12,625 nt of DNA from CAZDUS01 sp044344495 (GTDB lineage Bacteria; Verrucomicrobiota; Kiritimatiellia; CAIKKV01; CAITUY01), in contig JBIJCW010000049.1 of the NCBI GenBank assembly GCA_044344495.1, positions 1 through 12,625 on the forward strand. The letters run 5' to 3'. The notes under the pieces were generated by a model that was given only the letters and a program-made list of their open reading frames with translations, had not been told where the DNA came from and did no database searches. Below, one piece after another: positions 1 to 6,489 of the stretch; position 1 is the stretch's first letter, and every line of letters begins with the position of its first letter. The translations under genes were made by a program, and so were the position numbers.

Positions 1-200
1 CTAAGGGGGATGGAGGGGCGGGAGGGGGAATGGTTGATGGTTCATGGTTGATGGGAAGAGGGTTCGGGAGCGGGGATGCGGGGACGGAAAGAGGGGGGAA
101 GGGGATTGAAGCGGAGGATCGGCAGGTCTGCCGCAGACGTTCAACGTTTGCCTCCACCGGGGCAAGCCCGGTGGGCGGCTGGCGCAAGGTCATAGGGATG
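1..200. other. Gene-free G-rich region downstream of the crp/fnr gene
   Basis: No convincing gene is present. The plus strand is strongly G-rich from 5 to about 104, with two stretches that fit the G-quadruplex pattern of four runs of at least three G with short loops: runs at 5-9, 15-18, 20-22 and 24-28, and runs at 60-62, 66-68, 72-75 and 80-83. An 11-bp direct repeat (ATGGTTGATGG) occurs at 30-40 and 44-54. A short palindrome (GTCTGC / GCAGAC) lies at 126-138. The open frame starting at 30 has the composition of random G-rich DNA and no recognisable domain. Confidence 0.55.
154..174 (-). terminator. Hairpin after the crp/fnr gene; possible terminator of the rnhC operon
   Basis: A perfect inverted repeat with 8-bp GC-rich arms (CCACCGGG at 154-161, CCCGGTGG at 167-174) and a 5-nt loop lies 27 bp beyond the stop codon of the last gene of the minus-strand operon. 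No T-rich run follows it on the minus strand, so it is not a canonical intrinsic terminator. It could instead protect the 3' end or be a remnant repeat. Confidence 0.35.
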
Positions 201-839
201 TCACCCGGGCAGGCGGTGACGGGTGATCGTCTTGCCGGACCAGGAGAGGATCTTGCGGGCCTTGAGTTTGCGGAGCAGCCGCGAGAGGGTTTCCGGTGTG
301 GTGCCTATGGCGGCGGCCACATCCTTCTTGCTGATCGCGATCTGTACCACCTTCTGGTCCCGGTACTGTTCCTTGAGGAACCATAACAGGCGGCTTTCGA
401 CATCGTGGGCGGATTGTTGCACGAGGCGTTCAGCCAGATAGCGTTGCTTGCGCATGAGCATGGCGATGAAGTCGTTCCGGAAGCTCAAGGTGCCCAGCAG
501 GGCGTGGACTTCATTGCGCGGGAAGACGATCAGTTCGCTGGATGCCAGGGCTGTGGCCGTCACGGGGTAGTTCTCGCGTTCAAACAGAACCACTTCGGCG
601 AAGACCTCGCTGGGTTGCACCACCTTGATGACGACCTCGCCACCGTCGGGCGTGGTCTTGTGGAGTTGGATGGCGCCGCGGCGTAGAAGATAGAGGGCTT
701 GGCCCGCTTCGCCCTCGCGAAAGAGGGTCGCCCGTTTCTTCAAGTCCTTCAGATTACTGATGGCCGCAAGCGCCTTGAGGCTTTCGGGTGACAGATCCTT
801 GAAGAAGTTGCTTTCCGCCAGAAGATGTGAACTTAGCAT
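201..839 (-). CDS. Crp/Fnr-family transcriptional regulator
   Basis: A 212-aa protein with the length and two-domain layout of Crp/Fnr regulators. Residues about 12-125 look like a cyclic-nucleotide-binding-type beta barrel. A helical linker follows at about 125-160, then a winged helix-turn-helix at about 168-200 with a recognition helix TTPETLSRLLRKL that carries the usual E and SR DNA contacts. The segment matching the cAMP phosphate-binding cassette (FAEVVLFERENYPVTATAL) lacks the Arg-Ala expected for cAMP binding. The N-terminus has no cysteine cluster, so neither cAMP nor an Fe-S cluster is a likely effector. The YPVTATAL stretch recalls Dnr/NNR-like members, but that is only a resemblance. 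ATG at 839 is preceded at good spacing by AGGAG, which overlaps the TAG stop of the helicase gene 7 bp upstream, suggesting translational coupling. It is the last gene of the operon. The signal sensed is unknown. Confidence 0.9.
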   Translation of the reverse strand: MLSSHLLAESNFFKDLSPESLKALAAISNLKDLKKRATLFREGEAGQALYLLRRGAIQLHKTTPDGGEVVIKVVQPSEVFAEVVLFERENYPVTATALASSELIVFPRNEVHALLGTLSFRNDFIAMLMRKQRYLAERLVQQSAHDVESRLLWFLKEQYRDQKVVQIAISKKDVAAAIGTTPETLSRLLRKLKARKILSWSGKTITRHRLPG

Positions 840-846
840 GACGCTC

Positions 847-3800
847 CTAAAGGGTGAGGAGATCCTGAATGCTTTCCCACGTCATCGAACTGAAGGCATT
901 TTCGCCGGTGGACAGGGTGGCGTCAATGACGGCTTTCTTCTGGTTCTGGAGGGCAAGGACCTTTTCCTCGACCGTGCCCTTGGTGATGAGTTTGATGCTG
1001 TAGACGGTGCGTTTCTGCCCGATACGGTGGGCGCGGTCGGTGGCCTGGTTTTCCACGGCGGGATTCCACCAGGGGTCGAAGTGGATGACCATATCGGCAC
1101 CGGTCAGGTTAAGGCCCGTGCCGCCGGCCTTGAGGCTGATGAGAAAAACGGGAACGGCGCGATCGGTATTGAAGCGGTGGACTTCGGCCATCCGGTCCTT
1201 GGTGGCGCCGTCGAGGTAGCAGTAGGGGATCTGGCGTTGATCCATCTGGCGGCGCAGGATTGTCAGCATGGAGACGAACTGGCTGAAGACCAGGACGCGG
1301 TGGCCGCCGTCGAGGGCCTCGTCGAGCAGTTCGAAAAATAGATCCATCTTGGCGGACGGGGCTTCGGCGTGAAGGCCGTCGAGTTTCAGGAGATCCAGAT
1401 GGCAGCAGACCTGGCGCAGGCGCAGGAGGGTCTTGAGGACTTCCATGCGGGAGCGTTGGAACCCCTGTTTGGCGACCAGGTCGGTCAGGCGGCGGCGGGA
1501 CGCATCCACGAGTTCCTTGTAGACCGCCTTCTGGTCGGAGCTGAGCGAGCAGGTGGCCATGCGTTCGATGCGGGGCGGCAGGTCGCGCGCCACTTCGACC
1601 TTCAGGCGGCGCATCAGGAACGGTTGGAGTTTGCGGCGGAGCCGGAGCTGGGCGGCCTGGGCTTCCGGTCCGCCCTGTCCGATCGGGAGCTCGTAATGCT
1701 GGCGGAAGGAATCGTGAGAGCCGAGGTATTTCGGCATCAGGAAGTCCATGATGGACCAGAGATCCGAGACGCCGTTCTCGATGGGTGTTCCGGTGAGGAC
1801 CACCCGGTGGAAGGCGCGGATTTCCTTGGCGGTGATGGCGTTCTGGGTGGAGCGGTTCTTGATATGCTGGGCCTCGTCGAGCACCATGACGGAAAACTCC
1901 TGTTCACGGTAGTGGGCGATGTCGCGGCGAAGCAGGGCGTAGGAGGTGACAACCAGATGCGCATTCGGGACGTCGGCCCATTTGCTGTGGCGATCGCTTC
2001 CCGAGAGTGGCAGAACCCGCAGGGCGCTGACAAACTTCTGGGCTTCCTCGGCCCAGTTGTTGACGAGGCTGGTGGGGCAGATGATCAGGGCGGGTTTGTT
2101 GCGCGCCGCGGGATGGTGGCGTTCCAGTTGGAGCCAGGTCAGCGTCTGAAGGGTTTTCCCGAGTCCCATCTCGTCGGCCAGGATACCGCCGAAGGTGTTG
2201 ATCTCGAGGAAGCGGAGCCAGTTGACGCCTTCCTTCTGGTAGGGGCGCAGAATGCCGTCGAGGGCGGGGGGGAGGGGGACCGGTTCGGCAGATTGGAGCC
2301 GCGCCTGGCGTTCGGCGGAGAGGCGCCAGGGGGCGGGGGCCTCCACGTCGACGCCATCCAGGGCATCCAGCGAGGTCTTAACGTAGGAGGAGTAGACGGC
2401 GGGCATGCGGAAGGCGCCGGGCCGGCTGCCTTCGCCGCTGGCGCAATCGCGGAAGACTTCCATCATGGAATCAATGGCGGCGGAATCCAGGAGGATGGTG
2501 CGGCCATTCCGCTCGATAAAGGCTTCGCCCTTCAGCAGGGCGCGTTGGATATCGGCGGGGGCCAGACGGTTGCCTTCCCCATCCTCAAAATCGAATCCGA
2601 CTTCGAACCAGCCGGGCTGATCGCCCTCGCTGTGGATATTCACGACAGGGGTGGCGAAGTCCATGGTATCCATGACGCCGCCGATGCGGCCCTCCAATTC
2701 CACGCGCCAGCCAGCCCGGCGCAGGGCGGGGACGTGACTGCCGAGGAAGTTCAGCACCTCACGGCAACCGACGATGGGGCTGAGGGCATCGCCGGATTCA
2801 CCGGAAAGTCCGCAGGAGGAGAGGGTGGCGAGGGCATCCTTCTCGGCGGGCATGTTGCGGACGGTGTAGCGCATGAGGTCGGAGGGGTCGGGGATGGCGA
2901 AGTGACCGGAGGGATCGTTCTTGCCGGCGACGAGGCGGATGCCGTCGTACTCGGCGTGGACGGTGGCGGCGAGGGAGGCGGGACTGCCGCGGATAATCAG
3001 ACGGAAACGGGGTGAGGCGGGTTCCACGGTGAAGAGATCCGGCGAGAGGTCGCTTTCGATGCGCATGAATCCCGCGAGCATCGGCAATTCGGTCTGCATG
3101 AAGCGGGGAATGGCTTCGCGGGGAATGATGACCGGCTCGGAGTAGATGGAGCGGATAGGTTCGGGCAGGATTTGTTCAAGCGGCCAGAAGTGGCGGGCGC
3201 CGTACGCCCAGCCATGTCGTCCGTTGACGATATAGACGGGCGTTTCGGCGGGTTTCATGAACGGGATTTCCGTATGGAGGATCAGGATCAGTTCGCCATT
3301 ATCGCGGTCGAGATCGAGATGCAGATAGGAGACCAGACGGGAGGCGGCCACGGTGATGGGGGTTGACTGGCCTTCCTCGGCGAGGGTCATGCCCTGCAAC
3401 AGGTGAAGCAGGGACAGGAAATCATGGGGCGTCAGATCCACAGTGCCACGGGCGGGTCCTTCGGCGATATCCTCGAGGACAAAGAGGATGGATTCGTCCT
3501 TCTGGGAAAGGCCGAGGCAGATATCGGGGCGGACCTGGTCGATGGGGACGGTTTCATTACCGAGGGACACGGCGCAGGTGATGGGGATGCGGCCGGCGTT
3601 CACGCCTTCGCGCCAGCAGGTGCCCAGGGCGAGGAGGAGGCGGGCGGCGATACTGCCCGGTTCGCCGAGTCGGGCGCGTTTAGCGTAGGCGTTTTCCGCA
3701 TAGGCTGACATACGGGCGGCCCGGCGGAGTTCCTCCCGCTTCAGGGTTTCCAGTTCGGGGTGGTTGTTGCGCCGGATCCATTCCAGGCACAAGGCCACAA

Positions 3801-4053
3801 CGTGGGCGCAGATGATGCCCCGCTCCTTGCTGTCGCGGCAGGGGCAGTGATTCTCGGCGGAGCCGTCCTGCCGGATGCGGACGGCGGTTCTCAGGGGGCG
3901 GTTGCTCCAAAGGATGGAGCCGGTGATCAGGGGCGGGGAGTAGGTGACGTCCTGGACCAGGTTGCGTTCGGCCAGGGTCTGGGCATCGCGAAAGACGCGA
4001 TGCCCGGCCCAGTTGATGAGCACCTGATGGGTGATGGGGGGGCGTGCCGACAT
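847..4053 (-). CDS. SNF2-family DEAD/DEAH-type helicase/ATPase with N-terminal SWIM zinc finger
   Basis: A 1068-aa SWI2/SNF2 ATPase expected to translocate on double-stranded DNA and remodel protein-DNA complexes. A SWIM zinc finger lies at about 70-84 (C70-P-C72, then C82-A-H84). A long middle region (about 100-590) has no motif I can name; bacterial SNF2 proteins often carry a poorly conserved accessory domain here. The motor occupies about 600-1068. Motif I is ADEMGLGKT with Lys633, motif II is the DEAQ variant at 726-729, motif III is VVLTGTPIEN, and the C-terminal RecA domain has VLVFSQF, SLKAGGTGLNL and motif VI QATDRAHRIGQ (Gln1013). All core motifs are intact, so it should be active. 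ATG at 4053 lies 3 bp after the prmA stop, and the stop lies 7 bp before the crp/fnr start. The Shine-Dalgarno is weak, so translation may depend on coupling to prmA. The substrate is unknown. Confidence 0.94.
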   Translation of the reverse strand: MSARPPITHQVLINWAGHRVFRDAQTLAERNLVQDVTYSPPLITGSILWSNRPLRTAVRIRQDGSAENHCPCRDSKERGIICAHVVALCLEWIRRNNHPELETLKREELRRAARMSAYAENAYAKRARLGEPGSIAARLLLALGTCWREGVNAGRIPITCAVSLGNETVPIDQVRPDICLGLSQKDESILFVLEDIAEGPARGTVDLTPHDFLSLLHLLQGMTLAEEGQSTPITVAASRLVSYLHLDLDRDNGELILILHTEIPFMKPAETPVYIVNGRHGWAYGARHFWPLEQILPEPIRSIYSEPVIIPREAIPRFMQTELPMLAGFMRIESDLSPDLFTVEPASPRFRLIIRGSPASLAATVHAEYDGIRLVAGKNDPSGHFAIPDPSDLMRYTVRNMPAEKDALATLSSCGLSGESGDALSPIVGCREVLNFLGSHVPALRRAGWRVELEGRIGGVMDTMDFATPVVNIHSEGDQPGWFEVGFDFEDGEGNRLAPADIQRALLKGEAFIERNGRTILLDSAAIDSMMEVFRDCASGEGSRPGAFRMPAVYSSYVKTSLDALDGVDVEAPAPWRLSAERQARLQSAEPVPLPPALDGILRPYQKEGVNWLRFLEINTFGGILADEMGLGKTLQTLTWLQLERHHPAARNKPALIICPTSLVNNWAEEAQKFVSALRVLPLSGSDRHSKWADVPNAHLVVTSYALLRRDIAHYREQEFSVMVLDEAQHIKNRSTQNAITAKEIRAFHRVVLTGTPIENGVSDLWSIMDFLMPKYLGSHDSFRQHYELPIGQGGPEAQAAQLRLRRKLQPFLMRRLKVEVARDLPPRIERMATCSLSSDQKAVYKELVDASRRRLTDLVAKQGFQRSRMEVLKTLLRLRQVCCHLDLLKLDGLHAEAPSAKMDLFFELLDEALDGGHRVLVFSQFVSMLTILRRQMDQRQIPYCYLDGATKDRMAEVHRFNTDRAVPVFLISLKAGGTGLNLTGADMVIHFDPWWNPAVENQATDRAHRIGQKRTVYSIKLITKGTVEEKVLALQNQKKAVIDATLSTGENAFSSMTWESIQDLLTL

Positions 4054-4056
4054 GGG

Positions 4057-4956
4057 TTAACTCGCGGGGCGATTCATCCAGAGGGTGGTCCACTCGCCCC
4101 TGACCAGGGTTTCATGGAGCGTGAATCCGTGAGGTTGGAACGCGGCGATGACGTCGCCAGCCTGCGGATTGAGGATACCGGAAAGGATCAGGGCCGCCGA
4201 CGGGGTGGCGGCGACCAGGGACGCGAGGATGCTGGCGTTCTCGATGAGGACGACGGCGAGGATATTGGCGACGACCGTGTCGAAAGGGGGGGGGCCGGTG
4301 AGGGAGGTGAGATCGGCGACGCGAAAGTCGATGGTATTGACGTGGTTCAGGGCGGCGTTCTCGCGGGCGACGCGGATGGCGTCGGGATCGTTGTCGATGG
4401 CGGTGATGGCGGTGAAGGACAGGCGGGCTCCGGCGATGGCGAGGATGCCGGAACCGCAGCCGACATCCAGCAGGCGTTGGCCGGGGTGCCGGGCGGCGAT
4501 GGCGTCCAGACAATGCAGGCAACCGCGGGTGGTGCCGTGCTGGCCGGTGCCGAAGCTCATGCCGGGATCGATTTCCAGGACAATATCGCCCGGGGTGGCG
4601 GCGCAGGATTCCCAAGAGGGTTTGATCCAGATCCGGTCGGAGACTTTCTCCGTGTGGAAGAATCGTTTCCATGCCTCGGCCCAGTTCTCGGGGGGCAGGG
4701 GAGCGGTGGTGGTGGTCCATGCGGCATCGGGGAACTGACAGCGGACCAGGGTTTCCAGGGCGGCGAGCCGGTGTACGGCTTCAGCCTGGGTGCTGCAGAA
4801 GTATTCGATACGGGCGAGGTCGCGGTCGGCGTCGAGCCAGGTGGTGCACTGGTCATCCGCCTCGAGCACGGCCATTTCGTCCACGAACTCGGCCACGGCG
4901 GCGGTGGTTTCCACACGGGCCACGTGCAGGAGGGGTTGGGGGGCAGGGGCAGGCAT
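4057..4956 (-). CDS. prmA: Ribosomal protein L11 methyltransferase
   Basis: A 299-aa cytosolic SAM-dependent methyltransferase; PrmA enzymes trimethylate amino groups of ribosomal protein L11. The N-terminal part (about 1-85) is the variable L11-recognition domain. The linker holds the family-typical tryptophan motif ENWAEAWKRFF at 90-100. The Rossmann methyltransferase domain follows, with DPGMSFGTGQH at 130-140 (PrmA signature), LLDVGCGSG at 162-170 (SAM-binding loop), an acidic end to strand 2 (AIDND, 186-190) and VVANIL at 228-233 (catalytic NxL-type motif). Its length is normal for the family. It lies 8 bp after the rnhC stop and 3 bp before the helicase start, inside the operon. The Shine-Dalgarno before ATG 4956 is poor. 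The proline/alanine-rich first eight residues are unusual but in frame with no better start. Family assignment is secure from the motifs; the substrate is inferred from the family. Confidence 0.93.
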   Translation of the reverse strand: MPAPAPQPLLHVARVETTAAVAEFVDEMAVLEADDQCTTWLDADRDLARIEYFCSTQAEAVHRLAALETLVRCQFPDAAWTTTTAPLPPENWAEAWKRFFHTEKVSDRIWIKPSWESCAATPGDIVLEIDPGMSFGTGQHGTTRGCLHCLDAIAARHPGQRLLDVGCGSGILAIAGARLSFTAITAIDNDPDAIRVARENAALNHVNTIDFRVADLTSLTGPPPFDTVVANILAVVLIENASILASLVAATPSAALILSGILNPQAGDVIAAFQPHGFTLHETLVRGEWTTLWMNRPAS

Positions 4957-4964
4957 GGGCCGGG

Positions 4965-5984
4965 TCAGGGTTCCTTTTTACGATGGAAGGGGCGTTTGAA
5001 CTGGAAGCCGTTGGCGGTGGCGGAAGTGGCTGCGCCAAACTCCCCCAGAACGGAACGGCCCAGGTTGAGGCGTCCGAGGACGTTATCGGTGGTTTTGAAG
5101 TGGCATTTTGCCGTCTGGAGCAGCACGGCGGGCGAGTGTTTTTCGATCAGGGTGACGGCGGCGTCCTGGACGAGGTTGGAGGCGCCTTTGGGCAGTTTGA
5201 CGCCCTGCAGTTCGCCCAGTTTACGCAGGCCGAGGAGAAAGGCTTCGCGGGCGAGGATGGAGGCGGCCGCCACGGCGATATCGGATTCGGCCTTGTGCAT
5301 CTGGATCAATTCGATCTTGCGGCCCTTTTGCATCAGGGCGCGCTTGACCTGTTCCTTGCTGCCGAACTGGTCGGAGACGGCGCGGGGGCAGGAGGGGATT
5401 TTCTCCAGCAGGTTCTCGATGGCGCGGGCGTGGCCCCAGGAGAGGATGGAGTTCACGTTGCGGATCCTGGTGTAGAGTTGGTTGTACTTCTCCGGGCCGA
5501 TGGCGATGACGCTATAGCGGCCGGCGCCCAGCAACTGGCGGAGTGATTTGGCGATGTCGAGGGCGCGGGCATCGCTGGAGATGGTTTTGCTGTCACGCAC
5601 ACCCATCTCCTGCATGGTTTTGGTCAGGGTCTCGTCGGTATAGGCGCTGGCGATGACGAGCGGGCCGAAGAAGTCTCCCTTGCCGCTTTCATCCACGCCG
5701 ATATGCGGGGCGAAGGCCTCGGGGTTGACGACCTCCTCGTAGCCCAGTTTGACGGTTTGGACGACCTGGGGTTCCATGACGAAGGTTACGAAATCCTGGG
5801 CGCCCTTTCCCTGGACGACGCACTTGCCCGACTGGTAGAGAACGACGCGGCAGCCCTCGGCGTCGGCGGCGATGATGGAATAGGGGACAGTGGCCGGCTT
5901 GTAGTTTCCCTGCTCCAGAATCAGGATCAGGGAGGCCTGCTGGCTCTCGTTTAGTACAAAGGTGAAAGAATTGCGCTGTTCCAT
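4965..5984 (-). CDS. rnhC: Ribonuclease HIII
   Basis: A 339-aa RNase H type 2-fold enzyme that cuts the RNA strand of RNA:DNA hybrids. Residues 1 to about 90 match the extra N-terminal TBP-like substrate-binding domain that separates RNase HIII from HII. The catalytic domain begins at GVDESGKGDFFGPLV (96-110). The four metal ligands of the DEDE type seen in RNase HIII are visible as Asp98, Glu99, Asp205 (in VSDQF) and Asp235 (in AESDIAVAAASILAR). The C-terminus ends in a basic tail (KRPFHRKKEP). ATG at 5984 has AAGGG about 8 nt upstream; CCCTAT further upstream could pair with it. It is the first gene of the minus-strand operon, and its upstream DNA is the REP-like array at 6017-6133. I could not pick a convincing sigma-70 promoter. 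RNase HIII often replaces or accompanies RNase HII, whose gene is not in this window. Confidence 0.95.
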   Translation of the reverse strand: MEQRNSFTFVLNESQQASLILILEQGNYKPATVPYSIIAADAEGCRVVLYQSGKCVVQGKGAQDFVTFVMEPQVVQTVKLGYEEVVNPEAFAPHIGVDESGKGDFFGPLVIASAYTDETLTKTMQEMGVRDSKTISSDARALDIAKSLRQLLGAGRYSVIAIGPEKYNQLYTRIRNVNSILSWGHARAIENLLEKIPSCPRAVSDQFGSKEQVKRALMQKGRKIELIQMHKAESDIAVAAASILAREAFLLGLRKLGELQGVKLPKGASNLVQDAAVTLIEKHSPAVLLQTAKCHFKTTDNVLGRLNLGRSVLGEFGAATSATANGFQFKRPFHRKKEP

Positions 5985-6016
5985 AGAAATACCCTTATAT
6001 CAAAATAGGGGCGGAG

Positions 6017-6133
6017 CGCCAAAGGTTTTGGTGCGACTTATTCAGCGGCGGAATCCGAAGGGATTCCGCTACGTCATGGTCGGAATGTGAAAGGATTCTG
6101 GTGCGTCATGGTCGGAATCCTAAAGGATTCCGC
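6017..6133 (-). repeat. REP-like palindromic array, left of the IS
   Basis: Tandem units begin at 6049, 6081 and 6113, an exact 32-bp period, with a degenerate unit around 6017-6040. Intact units contain the palindrome CGGAATCC - 4-nt loop - GGATTCCG, then CTACGTCATGGT. On the minus strand each intact palindrome at 6049 is preceded by GTAG, the tetranucleotide typical of REP elements processed by RAYT proteins. The unit at 6081 is decayed (imperfect stem, GCAC for GTAG). The third unit is cut 21 nt in by the left end of the IS. The array lies between rnhC and the IS. Confidence 0.75.
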
Positions 6134-6146
6134 CTGGAGTTTGGCC
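6134..6146 (+). repeat. Left terminal inverted repeat of the IS
   Basis: CTGGAGTTTGGCC, matched perfectly in reverse complement at 7887-7899. Beyond 13 bp the match breaks up (alternating matches to about position 19). Confidence 0.85.
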
Positions 6147-6183
6147 TTTGACTAGATTGTGACGCGGCGTTTTCATTTTCCCC

Positions 6184-6213
6184 TCGACAATATGTGTGTA
6201 TTTCTGTCATTAT
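6184..6213 (+). promoter_or_regulatory. Putative sigma-70 promoter of the IS
   Basis: TCGACA at 6184-6189 as -35, an 18-bp spacer, and CATTAT at 6208-6213 as -10, in a notably AT-rich stretch compared with the surroundings. The -10 hexamer overlaps the first bases of the palindrome at 6211-6240, so a protein bound there would block transcription. Inferred by consensus match only. Confidence 0.45.
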
Positions 6214-6240
6214 AGCTCTAGCACATATGCTAGAGCTATA
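6211..6240. promoter_or_regulatory. Perfect 12-bp inverted repeat between promoter and orfA; probable operator or leader hairpin
   Basis: Arms TATAGCTCTAGC (6211-6222) and GCTAGAGCTATA (6229-6240) are perfectly complementary, with a 6-nt ACATAT spacer. The palindrome ends 4 bp before the AGGAG ribosome binding site of orfA. As DNA it suits a dimeric DNA-binding protein such as the AbrB-like product encoded next to it. As RNA it would be a stable hairpin close to the ribosome site, which could damp translation from outside transcripts, as known for some IS elements. It is not a terminator, having no T tract. Confidence 0.65.
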
Positions 6241-6255
6241 GAACAGGAGAAAAAC

Positions 6256-6489
6256 ATGGGGTATCCAACAAAGGTTCAACTCATCAAACGGAAGAAAACC
6301 GCTGATCAATACTACATCAACTTCCCGACAGCCATCGCGGAAGCCATGGAGTTCCAGAAAGGGGAAGTCGTGGAATGGATCATCGAGGACAAGGCCAACA
6401 TCATTGCGCATCGCAAGCATGTGCCTCCTTCACCGGTCACAGTAAAAAAAACTCTACAGAGATCCTCGACGGCATTGAAGCACTCCTGA
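6256..6489 (+). CDS. AbrB/MazE/SpoVT-like small DNA-binding protein (orfA of the IS)
   Basis: A 77-aa protein. ATG at 6256 is chosen over the upstream in-frame ATG at 6196 because AGGAG lies 6-7 nt before it and the upstream ATG lies within the promoter region. Residues about 5-55 (KVQLIKRKKTADQYYINFP followed by AIAEAMEFQKGEVVEWIIEDK) have the swapped-hairpin AbrB pattern: a short beta strand, a NFP turn, a helix, then a G-E-V-V-E-W strand. Such domains bind DNA as dimers and occur in antitoxins and repressors. Here the gene sits in an IS just downstream of a perfect palindrome, so autoregulation or end-binding is a fair inference. The last 14 codons after the A8 run overlap the transposase frame. 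They look like unselected tail, which supports a -1 frameshift at 6444-6450 that would fuse this domain to the transposase. Family assignment is moderate. Confidence 0.75.
   Translation: MGYPTKVQLIKRKKTADQYYINFPTAIAEAMEFQKGEVVEWIIEDKANIIAHRKHVPPSPVTVKKTLQRSSTALKHS
6444..6451 (+). promoter_or_regulatory. Putative -1 ribosomal frameshift site joining orfA and the transposase
   Basis: A run of eight A residues. In the orfA frame the codons are GTA AAA AAA ACT, so 6444-6450 reads A_AAA_AAA, the classical X_XXY_YYZ slippery pattern. A one-base backward slip enters exactly the open transposase frame (next codon AAC at 6450). The orfA stop is only 36 nt downstream, at 6487-6489. The joined product would be 540 aa. 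I see no strong stimulatory structure 5-9 nt downstream; a GC-rich hairpin (GCCG/CGGC) lies about 45 nt away. A sequencing indel in the homopolymer is the main alternative. Confidence 0.5.

Noticed and set aside
1369..3015. Long open frame of 548 codons on the plus strand
   Set aside because: It lies wholly antisense to the SNF2 helicase, whose motifs are intact. Its Gly/Ala/Asp-rich composition is typical of a shadow frame in high-GC DNA, and it has no domain or ribosome site.
3760..5475. Long open frame of 571 codons on the plus strand
   Set aside because: It is antisense to the helicase start, prmA and rnhC, all of which have clear catalytic motifs, and is a low-complexity shadow.
6017..6133. 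Regular 32-bp repeats considered as a CRISPR array
   Set aside because: The units are contiguous, with no unique spacers, each is an internal palindrome and no cas genes are nearby. A REP-like array fits better.
6196..6255. Upstream in-frame ATG for the AbrB-like gene
   Set aside because: It lies within the promoter and palindrome region without a Shine-Dalgarno, while ATG 6256 has AGGAG at good spacing.
6256..6489. AbrB-like gene considered as half of a toxin-antitoxin pair
   Set aside because: No toxin-like gene follows. The next frame is a transposase and both lie between the same terminal inverted repeats.
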